This document shows, piece after piece, positions 30,065 to 38,858 of a stretch of DNA of 64,000 nt; the stretch's first letter is position 1; the number at the start of each line of letters is the position of its first letter. The stretch lies in the NCBI GenBank assembly GCA_003481775.1, contig QULU01000018.1, positions 1 through 64,000 on the forward strand, given 5' to 3'. Under the pieces are notes generated by a model that did not search any database, was not told the origin of the DNA, and was given only the letters and a program-made list of their open reading frames with translations. A program made the position numbers and the translations under genes. Source of the stretch: Clostridiaceae bacterium OM02-2AC (GTDB lineage Bacteria; Bacillota_I; Bacilli_A; Erysipelotrichales; Erysipelotrichaceae).

Positions 30065-30225
30065 CTTCCTACCTCATTTATCTAACCGCATATATTATAC
30101 GCGGTATTTCTGCAAATTGAAAAGCTTTATTTCCATACAATTCATACACTTGCCCTGATTTGTTTCCACGATATTCTATCGTTCATGTAAGCTTAGAATT
30201 TTTTTCATTTTTTTCAACAAAAGGC

Positions 30226-30254
30226 TTGCGTAGTATTTCTTCTTATGGTATTAT
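30226..30254 (+). promoter_or_regulatory. Promoter of second tRNA-Glu
   Basis: TTGCGT (30226-30231), 17-base spacer, TATTAT (30249-30254). Confidence 0.7.
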
Positions 30255-30278
30255 TAACAGGCATTCGCGGTTTATGAT

Positions 30279-30354
30279 GGCGCGTTGGAGAAACGGTTAA
30301 CTCACTTGCCTTTCACGCAAGCATTCACGGGTTCGAATCCCGTACGCGTCACCA
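30279..30354 (+). tRNA. tRNA-Glu (anticodon UUC), second copy
   Basis: 76 bases including CCA, identical to the copy at 2297-2372 but on the opposite strand. The promoter and terminator sequences around the two copies are different, so only the tRNA itself is duplicated. Confidence 0.97.
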
Positions 30355-30364
30355 ATAGTCAATG

Positions 30365-30389
30365 AAGCCCTAAATAAGGGCTTTTTTTA
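30365..30389 (+). terminator. Terminator of second tRNA-Glu
   Basis: AAGCCC and GGGCTT (30365-30370 with 30378-30383) followed by seven T. Confidence 0.8.
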
Positions 30390-30690
30390 TGTACGCAGGA
30401 TAGCTCTGCGAATGGGGGAGGACAAAAGAAACAGATAATTGCCATAAGAATGATTCTTTATGCTATACATGCTATTGATAAGGCATTGACGATTGCCATG
30501 GTTTCCTACGATGCGCATGTCATGCATATAGCTTCATCGCATGTATCTATTCCCATCAAGTATCAACAGCGAGACAGAATTACCTTCTATCCCTTATCGT
30601 GGTTATGCTATAATTAAGATACAGTAGAAGGTCTTTCTGACCTTGTATCACTCGGATTTGATATGAATAGGTGAAACGTGAGGGAGCTGT
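30390..30690. other. Intergenic region, promoter of the 30691 gene
   Basis: No gene. An extended -10 promoter (TGC then TATAAT at 30609-30614) lies before the next gene, and its leader contains a small hairpin AAGGTC/GACCTT (30628-30644) with no T run. Confidence 0.5.
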
Positions 30691-31044
30691 ATGAAAAATC
30701 AGAAATTTATAGGTGCTGTAGTTTTAATATGTATACAACTGTACATGCTGCTGTATGATTTAAAAGCTGTATTCGGTCTCTTTGATTTGTTTATCATAGG
30801 TCTCATCTACTATCTGCTCATAAAAAGAAAAATCGTCTTAAAAGATTATATGATGTATGTGCTGCTGCTTGTGATTGGTAGTATCCTATGCAGTGTTTTT
30901 CATTCCTCCAGCATTCTAGGCATCGGTATTGTCACAACCCTTGCACAGATGGTTTTCATTATAAGCAGCTATTATGTATATTGCAGTAAACAGAAAAGGG
31001 ATCATTATATCAGACAGGGGTTTATCAATAAGCAACATGAGTAG
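30691..31044 (+). CDS. Small integral membrane protein, unknown
   Basis: 117 residues with four hydrophobic segments (about 8-24, 29-46, 53-72 and 77-97) and a basic C-terminus. Start ATG 30691 follows GAGGGAG. Family not recognised. Confidence 0.65.
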   Translation: MKNQKFIGAVVLICIQLYMLLYDLKAVFGLFDLFIIGLIYYLLIKRKIVLKDYMMYVLLLVIGSILCSVFHSSSILGIGIVTTLAQMVFIISSYYVYCSKQKRDHYIRQGFINKQHE

Positions 31045-31212
31045 TAAATTCTCTTTTCTTATATCGCTTAGCCTTTACCTCCCCTTTCCACAGCACGCAA
31101 TGGCGTAGTTGAAGAAAAGCAAGCAAAACCGCTATTTCCGTATGCTATAAATATTGTGATGTCTTGCCGCCTTCCTATGCATAAGAGCGCTATCATACCT
31201 GCCGGTAAGCAT

Positions 31213-31240
31213 TTAGACGAAGCGAAATGTATGATATAAT
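31213..31240 (+). promoter_or_regulatory. Promoter of the leader upstream of the methyltransferase
   Basis: TTAGAC (31213-31218), 16-base spacer, TATAAT (31235-31240). Transcription would start near 31246, about 270 bases before the methyltransferase start. Confidence 0.65.
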
Positions 31241-31245
31241 ACAGG

Positions 31246-31450
31246 GGATTAAACTCGTGAGGTACCGGCGTACCAATGCTCGCATGTATATCGGATGAAA
31301 TAACAAGAGTATTCATTGGCAGTACATCCACAAGGGCAATAAACGCCTTGCATGGACAGGCGACTGCCCACATATACATATGGGTTCAACAAAGGAACAG
31401 TGAACATTACGCACCTCCACATGCTCGTCATATACTTCTTCTTTAAGAAT
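31246..31450 (+). other. Candidate structured leader or small RNA
   Basis: The transcript can form several nested helices: GGTAC/GTACC near 31262; ATGTATAT pairing with ATATACAT about 80 bases later; inside that, ATGAAATA with TATTCAT, and GGGCA with TGCCC enclosing GCCT/AGGC. Outer pairing of GTGAGG with CCTCCAC is possible. No terminator follows, which favours a regulatory leader of the methyltransferase gene; a free-standing small RNA processed from it is also possible. It matches no riboswitch class that I know. Confidence 0.3.
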
Positions 31451-31518
31451 ATTATAACGTGTATATGGAAGCGCAGTTTCATGAAAAGCTCGTGTGAAGC
31501 GAGAGAATGGAGGCATAT

Positions 31519-32721
31519 ATGAATAGAAATTTTCCTAGGGTCATAATCAGTGAAGAAGGAGAAAAGTGGCTGGACAACGAACAAATGTGGATGTATAAAA
31601 ACAACGTTGTCAAGCTTGACGAAAATATAGAGAACGGTGCACTTGTTGATATCGTAACGACCAAGGATCGCTATCTTGGAACCGGCTTTCTGTCCAGAAA
31701 CAGTCATATCACGGTGAGAATCCTGTCAAAGGATACAACAGATACATTTGACAGAGCATTTTTCAAAGAAAGAATCCGATTTGCATATGCGTTTCGCAAA
31801 ACGCTGGAAAGCAAAAACATTACCAACTGCCGTCTTATTTTCGGAGAGGCAGATCAGCTTCCCGGGCTTACAGTGGATCGCTATAATGATATTCTGGTAT
31901 CACAGATCAGTTCCTATGGACTGGAACAGCGAAAGGATATGCTGTATGAGGTGCTGCTTGAGGTGTTAAGAGAAGACGGACAGGATGTAAAAGGAATTTA
32001 CGAGCGCAATGATATCAAGGTGCGTGCCAAGGAAGGTCTGCCACTGGAAAAGGGATACTGGAAGCAGATGCAGCTGCCAACCACAACCATCATTGATGAA
32101 AATGGCTTGAAGCTTCATGTGGATGTTGAAAACGGGCAGAAGACCGGATATTTTCTAGATCAGAAAGCTAACCGTGTTCTGCTTCGTGAAATGGCACATG
32201 GAAAACGTGTAATGGATTGCTTCTCGCATACGGGTGGCTTTGCATTGAATGCAGCGTATGGAAATGCCAGTCAGGTTGTCGCTGTCGATGTATCGCAGAC
32301 TGCATTGGATCAGGCATATGCCAATGCAACGCTGAATCATCTCGAAAACAGGATTTCTTTTGTGAAAGCGGATGTGTTCAAATACCTGGATACGTGTAAA
32401 GAAGGACAGTTCGACATCATTGTGCTGGATCCACCTGCCTTCACAAAATCCAGAAGAACGATTGACCACGCCTACAGCGGCTATAAACGCATTAACAAGC
32501 AGGCTATGAAGCTGTTGGGAAGAGGCGGCTATCTCATTACCTGCAGCTGTTCCCGTTTTATGGAAATAGATAATTTTGAAAAGATGCTGCGTGAATCCGC
32601 ACAGGAAGCAGGAGTAACCCTGAAGCAGGTATCCGTTACACAGCAGAATCATGACCATCCTATTCTGTGGACAATGGAAGAAACCTCGTATCTGAAGTTT
32701 TATATTTTCCAAATCGTATAA
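31519..32721 (+). CDS. RlmI-like class I SAM-dependent rRNA methyltransferase
   Basis: 400 residues from ATG 31519, 6 bases after GGAGG; an upstream ATG at 31507 overlaps that site. N-terminal PUA domain (about 1-75), a linker domain, then a Rossmann methyltransferase domain: KTGYFLDQKANR, SAM loop DCFSHTGGFALNAA and catalytic-site segment VLDPPAFTKSRR. Relatives methylate cytosine C5 of 23S rRNA. It is preceded by an unusually long leader (see 31246). Confidence 0.92.
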   Translation: MNRNFPRVIISEEGEKWLDNEQMWMYKNNVVKLDENIENGALVDIVTTKDRYLGTGFLSRNSHITVRILSKDTTDTFDRAFFKERIRFAYAFRKTLESKNITNCRLIFGEADQLPGLTVDRYNDILVSQISSYGLEQRKDMLYEVLLEVLREDGQDVKGIYERNDIKVRAKEGLPLEKGYWKQMQLPTTTIIDENGLKLHVDVENGQKTGYFLDQKANRVLLREMAHGKRVMDCFSHTGGFALNAAYGNASQVVAVDVSQTALDQAYANATLNHLENRISFVKADVFKYLDTCKEGQFDIIVLDPPAFTKSRRTIDHAYSGYKRINKQAMKLLGRGGYLITCSCSRFMEIDNFEKMLRESAQEAGVTLKQVSVTQQNHDHPILWTMEETSYLKFYIFQIV

Positions 32722-32768
32722 AATTACCGTTGGATATTCGCAATTATTTAAACAGGAAGGACTGCGTG

Positions 32769-33533
32769 ATGATGAAGACGAAAACAAACGATATATGCAT
32801 GTTTCTCTTACTGACTTTTCTCATGCCCTTCTTTTTTGTATTGTGTCAGCGAACTAGCGTGCATCCTGTATTACAGCTTCTGTTCTACGGGCTGGAAGCA
32901 GCCTCCCCCAGTATCGCCGCTCTTCTTGTTCTAGCGAAGAACAGACAGCTCCTAAGTTTTTTTAAGAAGAATTTTACAGGCGGGAAATCCGGCACCGCAC
33001 TCCTATTCCCCTGTGTGTTTTCCCTTGCCCCCATGCTGCTCGCAAGGCTATGCACAGGTACTTCTTCATCCGGACATTTTCTGAATTATGACCTGCAGTT
33101 CATTGTCATTGTATGGGCTTTTTTTGCAGAAGAAATCGGATGGCGCGGATATCTGCGCCCTTATTTGAAAGAGCATTTGGAAAAGGAATGGTATGTCCCT
33201 GTCATTACCGGTATCATCTGGTTTCTCTGGCATTATCATTATTTCTATCAGAATGGCATAGAAGTCCCTCTGCTTTGCTTCTTTATCGGCTGTATAGCAG
33301 AAAGCTTTGTATATGAGTATCTACTTCAGTGGAGTGATGGAAATCTTTTATCCTCTATGATGTATCATTTCTCATGGAATCTCTGCCTTCACCTGTTTGC
33401 CATCAATCCTGCGGATCATGCAGGTAATGAAGTTCCATATATCCTTATGACACTGTTTGAGGTGTGCATGGTGCTGCTGTTGCTCGCTTATGATAAAAGT
33501 AAGCAGTTGCATTCACCGGGTACGAAATACTAA
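32769..33533 (+). CDS. CPBP family intramembrane glutamic endopeptidase
   Basis: 254 residues from ATG 32769 with AGGAAGGA upstream; the longer frame overlaps the previous gene without an RBS. About eight membrane segments. The Abi/CAAX motifs are present: FFAEEIGWRGYLRPYL, WFLWHYHYF and MMYHFSWN. Such proteins process prenylated or peptide substrates in the membrane, and some confer bacteriocin self-immunity. No bacteriocin gene is visible nearby. Confidence 0.88.
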   Translation: MMKTKTNDICMFLLLTFLMPFFFVLCQRTSVHPVLQLLFYGLEAASPSIAALLVLAKNRQLLSFFKKNFTGGKSGTALLFPCVFSLAPMLLARLCTGTSSSGHFLNYDLQFIVIVWAFFAEEIGWRGYLRPYLKEHLEKEWYVPVITGIIWFLWHYHYFYQNGIEVPLLCFFIGCIAESFVYEYLLQWSDGNLLSSMMYHFSWNLCLHLFAINPADHAGNEVPYILMTLFEVCMVLLLLAYDKSKQLHSPGTKY

Positions 33534-33622
33534 AAAAGGAAGTCCACATTATCATGTTCGGCATCTGTGCATTACATACATCCGCAGACGCCGAGGAAGG
33601 TGACATAATGGGCTTCCTTTTT
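33533..33622. terminator. Long bidirectional terminator
   Basis: AAAAAGGAAG-TCC-CATTAT at 33533-33552 pairs with ATAATG-GG-CTTCCTTTTT at 33605-33622, between convergent genes. Confidence 0.65.
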
Positions 33623-33633
33623 CATATCTGTAT

Positions 33634-33849
33634 TTATTGCTCCTCTGTTCGCTGATATTCCAGAATATCACTTGGCTGGCAATCCAGTACCTCACATATT
33701 TTATCGAGGGTTGAAAACCGGATGGCTTTTACCTTTCCCCGCTTCAAATTTGAAAGATTAACATTGGAGATTCCTACCTGATCTGCCAGCTCATTCAACG
33801 ATATTTTACGATCTGCCATGACACGATCGAGTCTTAATATGATTGCCAT
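33634..33849 (-). CDS. YozG-type XRE-family transcriptional regulator
   Basis: 71 residues, a bare Cro/CI-type HTH (KISLNELADQVGISNVNLSNLKRGK) of the short YozG type. Start ATG 33849 follows GGAGGTGAA. It is the last gene of a three-gene minus-strand operon with two DUF2975 membrane proteins. YozG-type regulators and DUF2975 proteins commonly occur together; role unknown. Confidence 0.88.
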   Translation of the reverse strand: MAIILRLDRVMADRKISLNELADQVGISNVNLSNLKRGKVKAIRFSTLDKICEVLDCQPSDILEYQRTEEQ

Positions 33850-33859
33850 AATTCACCTC

Positions 33860-34429
33860 CTAGAGAATCTGATCCACTTCATTTTGCAAGCTATACCCAT
33901 ACCGGAACACCTTTGCAATACCGATAATCGCTAACCCCGGTAACACCTGTAGACTGATTTCAAGAATTTGAAACAGTATGAGCCTTGGATATAAATTTAC
34001 CTGATTCAACCCCAGAACGCAGATGATAAACAGACTCTGTACAATAGGAAGGATACAGTAGAGAATAGCGAAGACCTGTAACCAGTTTATCATATCCGCC
34101 TGAAAAGGTCGATGAATAGCGCTTCTCTGGAAGATGTGTAGGGCAAGAATTAAAATAACGATTTGTATAATCTCAGCAAATAAACCGATCGTAGCCTCGA
34201 TCAAGGCGGCGGCTTTATCTGAGGTGAGCTCCACGCTCATAAGCACATTGGACAAGCTTTTTCCAGTAACAAGAATAAGATCCTCCCGCGGCAGATTAGG
34301 CTCGAAAAAGGAATCCGGAGATATGCAGATCGTATACATCGAATACAGTCTTAAGCTAATGACGATGACTCCGCATACGACAAGACCGTACAGCAATCCC
34401 TTCATAAGTCTATTCTTATTTTTTCTCAT
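33860..34429 (-). CDS. DUF2975 membrane protein (second of pair)
   Basis: 189 residues, four membrane segments, the family's LLPREDLIL-type loop region and a C-terminal ending LQNEVDQIL. Start ATG 34429 follows AAGGAGG. It is 12 bases downstream of its paralogue (34442) and just upstream of the YozG-type regulator. Function unknown. Confidence 0.8.
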   Translation of the reverse strand: MRKNKNRLMKGLLYGLVVCGVIVISLRLYSMYTICISPDSFFEPNLPREDLILVTGKSLSNVLMSVELTSDKAAALIEATIGLFAEIIQIVILILALHIFQRSAIHRPFQADMINWLQVFAILYCILPIVQSLFIICVLGLNQVNLYPRLILFQILEISLQVLPGLAIIGIAKVFRYGYSLQNEVDQIL

Positions 34430-34441
34430 AGTCCTGCCTCC

Positions 34442-35017
34442 TTATATTGTTTCATCAAGCTCATGCTGCAAAGCTGCCCCATGCATCCAGACATGTATCA
34501 GACACCATAATGCTCCCAGCATAATCAGGCTCTCAAAAAGATTACGAACAACATCGAAAAGTAAGCTAATCCAATCAATGGGCGGCTGGAATATCAGAGC
34601 CAGAAGAAATTCCAGAAAGACGAGAAGGAAATGAAAGCCTGCCAGCAGCAGTATACTGATTTTTAATTTCTTCAATATGTCTGTTAAAAACGGTGTTGTC
34701 TTTGCGGCTTCCTTTACTGCCTGTATGCCCCACAAAAGCAAAAGAGCGTATATGCTGGCATTTGTAATTGCAAGCAGGGAGTCAAATACGGCATAAAACC
34801 GACTGGTGAAGAGTCCGCTTTCTGCCAATAGCCGGGCAAGCGTTACAACATTGTTGACCTCCCATGGAATAAACTGCAGGCTTTGTTCCGGCATTTGAAA
34901 GATTTCAATTATCTTCAGGCATTGAAAAACAATGGATACAGCCACACCACATAGCGTGAATCTCAGTATCCAGAGAAACGTCGTATGCTTCCAGTTTACA
35001 GGTTGTTTCAGTTTCAT
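34442..35017 (-). CDS. DUF2975-like membrane protein (first of pair)
   Basis: 191 residues, four membrane segments and the same C-terminal pattern as the next gene (LQHELDETI versus LQNEVDQIL), so the two are diverged tandem paralogues. Start ATG 35017 follows GGAGGTG. First gene of the operon. Confidence 0.75.
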   Translation of the reverse strand: MKLKQPVNWKHTTFLWILRFTLCGVAVSIVFQCLKIIEIFQMPEQSLQFIPWEVNNVVTLARLLAESGLFTSRFYAVFDSLLAITNASIYALLLLWGIQAVKEAAKTTPFLTDILKKLKISILLLAGFHFLLVFLEFLLALIFQPPIDWISLLFDVVRNLFESLIMLGALWCLIHVWMHGAALQHELDETI

Positions 35018-35222
35018 AGGAACACCTCCATCTACTTACATTCTAGCATAGTTTTTATATTTTTCAATATATTTTTATCGTTTATCATTAATTATTATAT
35101 TTTAATCATGAACTAAAGCTTTATACAAAGAATCCTGCTGCTTCCGAAACACGATAAAAGCCCTATCCCCTATGCGTTGCATTATGATATAATAGCATCA
35201 TGCTTAGAAAGGAGATTGGCAT

Positions 35223-35474
35223 ATGCTGGAATACCGTTATGATACACAGCTTTTAATTGAGGGTACTGATTTATGTGAGGATGCCATTCACGATTATTTC
35301 ATGGAGAATTTTCAAGGAGATTGCCTGCTTGCTGTCGGCGATGCTGAGCTTATCAAACTACATTTTCATACGAATACACCCTGGAAAGTTTTGGAATACT
35401 GTGCTACCCTTGGCGAAATTTATGATATTGTTATCGAGGATATGGATCGTCAGTCCAGAGGCAAAAAGGGCTAA
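35223..35474 (+). CDS. Small protein like the C-terminal part of FakA/DAK2-type proteins
   Basis: 83 residues. IKLHFHTNTPWKVLEYCATLG followed by IEDMDRQS resembles the end of the FakA (DegV-partner fatty acid kinase) C-terminal domain, where HxHT and NMxxQ motifs are conserved. No kinase domain is attached. Start ATG 35223 follows GAAAGGAG and a terminator follows, so it is a free-standing gene rather than a fragment. It may bind a phosphorylated substrate or a fatty-acid kinase partner; this is inference. Confidence 0.6.
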   Translation: MLEYRYDTQLLIEGTDLCEDAIHDYFMENFQGDCLLAVGDAELIKLHFHTNTPWKVLEYCATLGEIYDIVIEDMDRQSRGKKG

Positions 35475-35488
35475 GACTTCCTGTTTCT

Positions 35489-35521
35489 GGAAACCGAGCT
35501 ATTTTTTTCGGTTTCCTTTTC
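35489..35521 (+). terminator. Terminator of the 83-residue gene
   Basis: GGAAACCG (35489-35496) pairs with CGGTTTCC (35509-35516), then TTTTC. Confidence 0.8.
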
Positions 35522-35561
35522 TTATTTATGACGTTAATTGCATGAAATTTGATTTTATATC

Positions 35562-35590
35562 TTGCAAAAGCAGCATAGCTATGGTATTAT
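35562..35590 (+). promoter_or_regulatory. Promoter of tRNA-Asn
   Basis: TTGCAA (35562-35567), 17-base spacer, TATTAT (35585-35590). Confidence 0.8.
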
Positions 35591-35609
35591 AATTAAGCAT
35601 TTAAGAAAC

Positions 35610-35685
35610 GCCTTAATAGCTCAGTTGGTAGAGCATCCGGCTGTTAACCGGCAGGTCACAGGTTCAAGTCCTGTTTAAGGCGCCA
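35610..35685 (+). tRNA. tRNA-Asn (anticodon GUU)
   Basis: 76 bases with encoded CCA. Acceptor arm GCCTTAA/TTAAGGC; anticodon stem CCGGC-type with loop carrying GTT (reads AAC); T arm GGTTCAAGTCC. Confidence 0.97.
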
Positions 35686-35698
35686 TGATAACAGGTAA

Positions 35699-35720
35699 CC
35701 CCGCAAACGCGGGGTTTTTT
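35699..35720 (+). terminator. Terminator of tRNA-Asn
   Basis: CCCCGC and GCGGGG around an AAAC loop, followed by six T. Confidence 0.9.
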
Positions 35721-35891
35721 ATATTTCAGGTAAAGCATTGACGTTCGTTTTGACGTCCTTTTATAACAGCAAACGTATAGAAGCTAAAGGTTTCTGTAAA
35801 TGTATCCATAAGGTCACTGCACAGAAAAAGGAAGCCTTGCTGCTGTCATCGACGCAAGACTTCCCTATGTTAGCTTCTAGCATTGCTTCCT

Positions 35892-37925
35892 CTATACCAG
35901 ATCAATCAGCTCATTCATGATACAGTGACGGATATTCAGTGTTTTGCTTTCCGTCTGAAACTGTACCTGCATCATACCTTCACTGATTTTCATAATGCGG
36001 CCTTCTCCAAGCGTGGCATGGGTAATTCGCATACCGCGTCGTAAGCCGCCCTCCCGTAGCTTTTTCGGCTGTGCAGCAGGCCGCTGTGCCGCCACCTTTG
36101 TTTCTTCTTCCTTTGGAGCATGCAGCTCATATATGAATGGAGATATTTCCAGACGAGTTACATCACAGCGCTTGCTTGTAAAAAACTCCAGCTGATGCTT
36201 TGCTCTGGTGATACCTGTAAAAAACAAACGGCGTTCCAGTTGAAGCTCTTCCTCCTGCAGACCGGCTTTTGGAAAGGTCGATCCCAGACAATCCAGCAGC
36301 GCAACACGGCTGAATTCCAGACCTCTGGCAGATGCTACACTGCGAATTTGGATACGGCTGATTGGCTCACACAGGAATTCCCCCATTTCCCGCAGACGAT
36401 TCAGAAACTGTGCCGGATCGCTGTAGCGCTCAGCAATAACACGCAAAGCAAGCAGATTGGAATCGTTCATCAGGATATTCGCCTTCAGCAAACGCGCGCG
36501 ATAGCCCAGCTTATCCAGAATAAAGGTGATCATCGTGTGTGTTTCCAGTGTGGATGCGGTTCGGATATTTTCCATGGAAGCAGCCAGCTTTTTCTTTCCG
36601 GCAGCACGATAGCTACTTTCCATCATCGCCTGATAGACATCCACATGCTCATCATCCCGCAGACGCTGTGCAACCTCCAGCAATACCTTTTTTGAAATAT
36701 CAAAGCCAAGCTTCTCATATACCTCATAAAAGGCACGCATATCCTTTGGATCGATCAAAAGCTCAATGATATTACAAAGATCCTTGACAACCGGCTCCTG
36801 CAAAAACTTTTTTACGCTTCCATGCAGGTGAAACGGTACCTGATGCTGCATGAATAGCTCCACAAGAGGCATTGCCATTGCGCCGTCACGATACAGGAAG
36901 GCAATGTCACTTTCATCCTCTACCACCATGCGCATCGCATACTCATACATCCGCTCCAGCTGTGCAAAGCCCTTGAATTTCACCTCACAGGTTTCCTCAC
37001 TGCTGCAGCTCATCGCTGCTTCATCCTTATAGAAAAATTCGTTTGCCAGAGCGTTGATGGTCTGATTATTGCGCCAGTTTCCCTCCAGCTGCTCTATGCG
37101 CGCCTGCGCATATGCTTCCGCAAAGCTATCCAGTGCCTGTGGATACGCCGCCTTATCATAATCCAGACACTGATCGCGATCTGCCAGCATCATCATCTGA
37201 CAATCCGATGAAAACAACAGCTTAATGATGACATGAGCAACGAAGGACAGCTCCTGTGCATCATCGATATGCACATACTGATACCGGGAGGCAAAGGTCT
37301 GCAAAACAGCCGGTGTACTCATTAGAATACGGGCGCATTCACACAGAATATCATCCTGATCATAAATATTGCGCTCACTCTTAAACTTATCATATGCCTT
37401 TAAAAAAGCCGGAAAATCAATCCCCTCAACGCTGATAGAGGAAATTTCGCGCTCACTCATCATCATCGTACGGCAGGTGCTGATCTGCCGCATCAAACGG
37501 CGCAGCTGCACACCGCTTAGCTCCAATGCAAACATATCCTTGATCAGACGGCGAACCACCTTCTCCATATCTCGATATGCCTTACAGGATTCCCGCTGTA
37601 TCGTTTTATCATGAAAGCGGATAATTCGATAAGCGAAGCTGTGCATATCCACAAAGGAAGGCATTCGTTCATCATCACAGTATATATAGCGGTAATCCTT
37701 CGCCATTCTCTTGGCGATGGCAGGATCATGCACAATATTCAAAATAGCCGACGGCTCAACCTCTTTAGCCTTCATCAGATACGCATTACGGGCTAATAAA
37801 AGGAATGTTTTACCACTCCCTGTTTTTCCATTGATCAGAAGAGGATGCTGCAGTTCACAACACAGCTCCTGCTTTTTTTCATCCAGTTCTACGTTATATT
37901 CCTTCAGTAATTCATTCATATCCAT
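35892..37925 (-). CDS. UvrD/PcrA-like superfamily 1 helicase, divergent
   Basis: 677 residues from ATG 37925 (GTG 37940 is an alternative). Helicase motifs in order: Walker A NGKTGSGKTFLLL (about residue 30), motif II VHIDDAQEL, motif III LADRDQ, motif IV EGNWRNNQTI, motif V ASARGLEFSRVALLD and motif VI RRLFFTGITRAKHQ. Motif II reads DDAQ where UvrD enzymes have DExQ, and several others are looser than in PcrA. The last 45 residues (ITHATLGEGRIMKI and following) resemble the Tudor-like tail of PcrA. Length is slightly below UvrD. Probably an ATP-dependent DNA helicase of accessory repair function; not the main PcrA. Confidence 0.85.
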   Translation of the reverse strand: MDMNELLKEYNVELDEKKQELCCELQHPLLINGKTGSGKTFLLLARNAYLMKAKEVEPSAILNIVHDPAIAKRMAKDYRYIYCDDERMPSFVDMHSFAYRIIRFHDKTIQRESCKAYRDMEKVVRRLIKDMFALELSGVQLRRLMRQISTCRTMMMSEREISSISVEGIDFPAFLKAYDKFKSERNIYDQDDILCECARILMSTPAVLQTFASRYQYVHIDDAQELSFVAHVIIKLLFSSDCQMMMLADRDQCLDYDKAAYPQALDSFAEAYAQARIEQLEGNWRNNQTINALANEFFYKDEAAMSCSSEETCEVKFKGFAQLERMYEYAMRMVVEDESDIAFLYRDGAMAMPLVELFMQHQVPFHLHGSVKKFLQEPVVKDLCNIIELLIDPKDMRAFYEVYEKLGFDISKKVLLEVAQRLRDDEHVDVYQAMMESSYRAAGKKKLAASMENIRTASTLETHTMITFILDKLGYRARLLKANILMNDSNLLALRVIAERYSDPAQFLNRLREMGEFLCEPISRIQIRSVASARGLEFSRVALLDCLGSTFPKAGLQEEELQLERRLFFTGITRAKHQLEFFTSKRCDVTRLEISPFIYELHAPKEEETKVAAQRPAAQPKKLREGGLRRGMRITHATLGEGRIMKISEGMMQVQFQTESKTLNIRHCIMNELIDLV

Positions 37926-38107
37926 ACATTCACCACTCACTTCTCAACGATTCATAATTATACCTTAAATTCTCCCCAAATACTAACCTTTTTAAAACTT
38001 TTTCCTACTTTATTTCCATTTATTACCTTGTAACCTCTTACACTTCAAAGTGAGCAGAAACCCCTGTTTTATGCAAGGGAAATCCACGCTTTTTTCCAAT
38101 CCCTCAC

Positions 38108-38695
38108 TCAGCGTCTGGGAAAGGGATCGTAGGAATAGCCCAGATAATTCAGTATTCCGATATAGATGGAGAACGCGAACAGGTACTGGTCATTCAGCAG
38201 CTTTTCGGCATCCTGCAGATTGGAAAGATACGCCAGCTCCACCAGAATTGCCGGCATGTTTGTCCGTCGCAATACATAGAGGGATGGATTGGTCCGTACT
38301 TGATTGTAGCGTGTACCTACCAGATCGACTATAGATTCCAAAACATCCACTCCCAGATTGTATGCTGTGGAATTCTCCCGGTATACATACACCTCCGAGC
38401 CGTTGATTGCAGGATTTGGATTAGAGTTGACATGGATACTGACAAAATAATCCGCCGGCCATGCATTTGCCTCATCTACTCTTGCACGCAGACTGCTCGC
38501 CTGATCATAGCCAAGCACCGTATCCGGAAACGGTCTGGATACCTTTACCTCAAAGCGCTGATCTGCATAGAGAAAGCCTGCCAGATAGATTCCCACCCAA
38601 TAGGTGACCTCCGATTCCACAACCCCGTTACCGCTTGCCCCCGCATTGATGTTCCCCGGGTTATGTCCCTGATCCACATAGATTCTTACCGCCAT
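38108..38695 (-). CDS. N-acetylmuramoyl-L-alanine amidase (Amidase_3)
   Basis: 195 residues forming a single catalytic domain. Zinc ligands and catalytic glutamate are visible: DQGHNPG (His11), Glu near residue 27 (VVESEV), SIHVNSN and VELAYLSN. There is no signal peptide and no cell-wall binding domain, so export is unclear; release by lysis or a non-classical route, or a sporulation-type role, are possible. Start ATG 38695 follows AAGGAGG. Confidence 0.92.
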   Translation of the reverse strand: MAVRIYVDQGHNPGNINAGASGNGVVESEVTYWVGIYLAGFLYADQRFEVKVSRPFPDTVLGYDQASSLRARVDEANAWPADYFVSIHVNSNPNPAINGSEVYVYRENSTAYNLGVDVLESIVDLVGTRYNQVRTNPSLYVLRRTNMPAILVELAYLSNLQDAEKLLNDQYLFAFSIYIGILNYLGYSYDPFPRR

Positions 38696-38858
38696 GAAAC
38701 TACCTCCTTTTTGGACATACTATGTAAAAAAGCGTACAGGGTTCCTCACAGGTAAGTATTTTTCCTTCTTTTGTTTAGGAAAATTTAATAAAAAAGCGGT
38801 TGGCTTTTACAAAATATACAGTATAATAAACCTTGATACGAAAGGAAGGTACTTCATC

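Noticed and set aside
30601..30650. Hairpin AAGGTC/GACCTT as a terminator
   Set aside because: No T run; it lies in the leader of the following gene downstream of its promoter.
31249..31707. 152-codon minus-strand frame across the methyltransferase leader
   Set aside because: Overlaps the start of a conserved gene; the sequence is better explained as structured leader.
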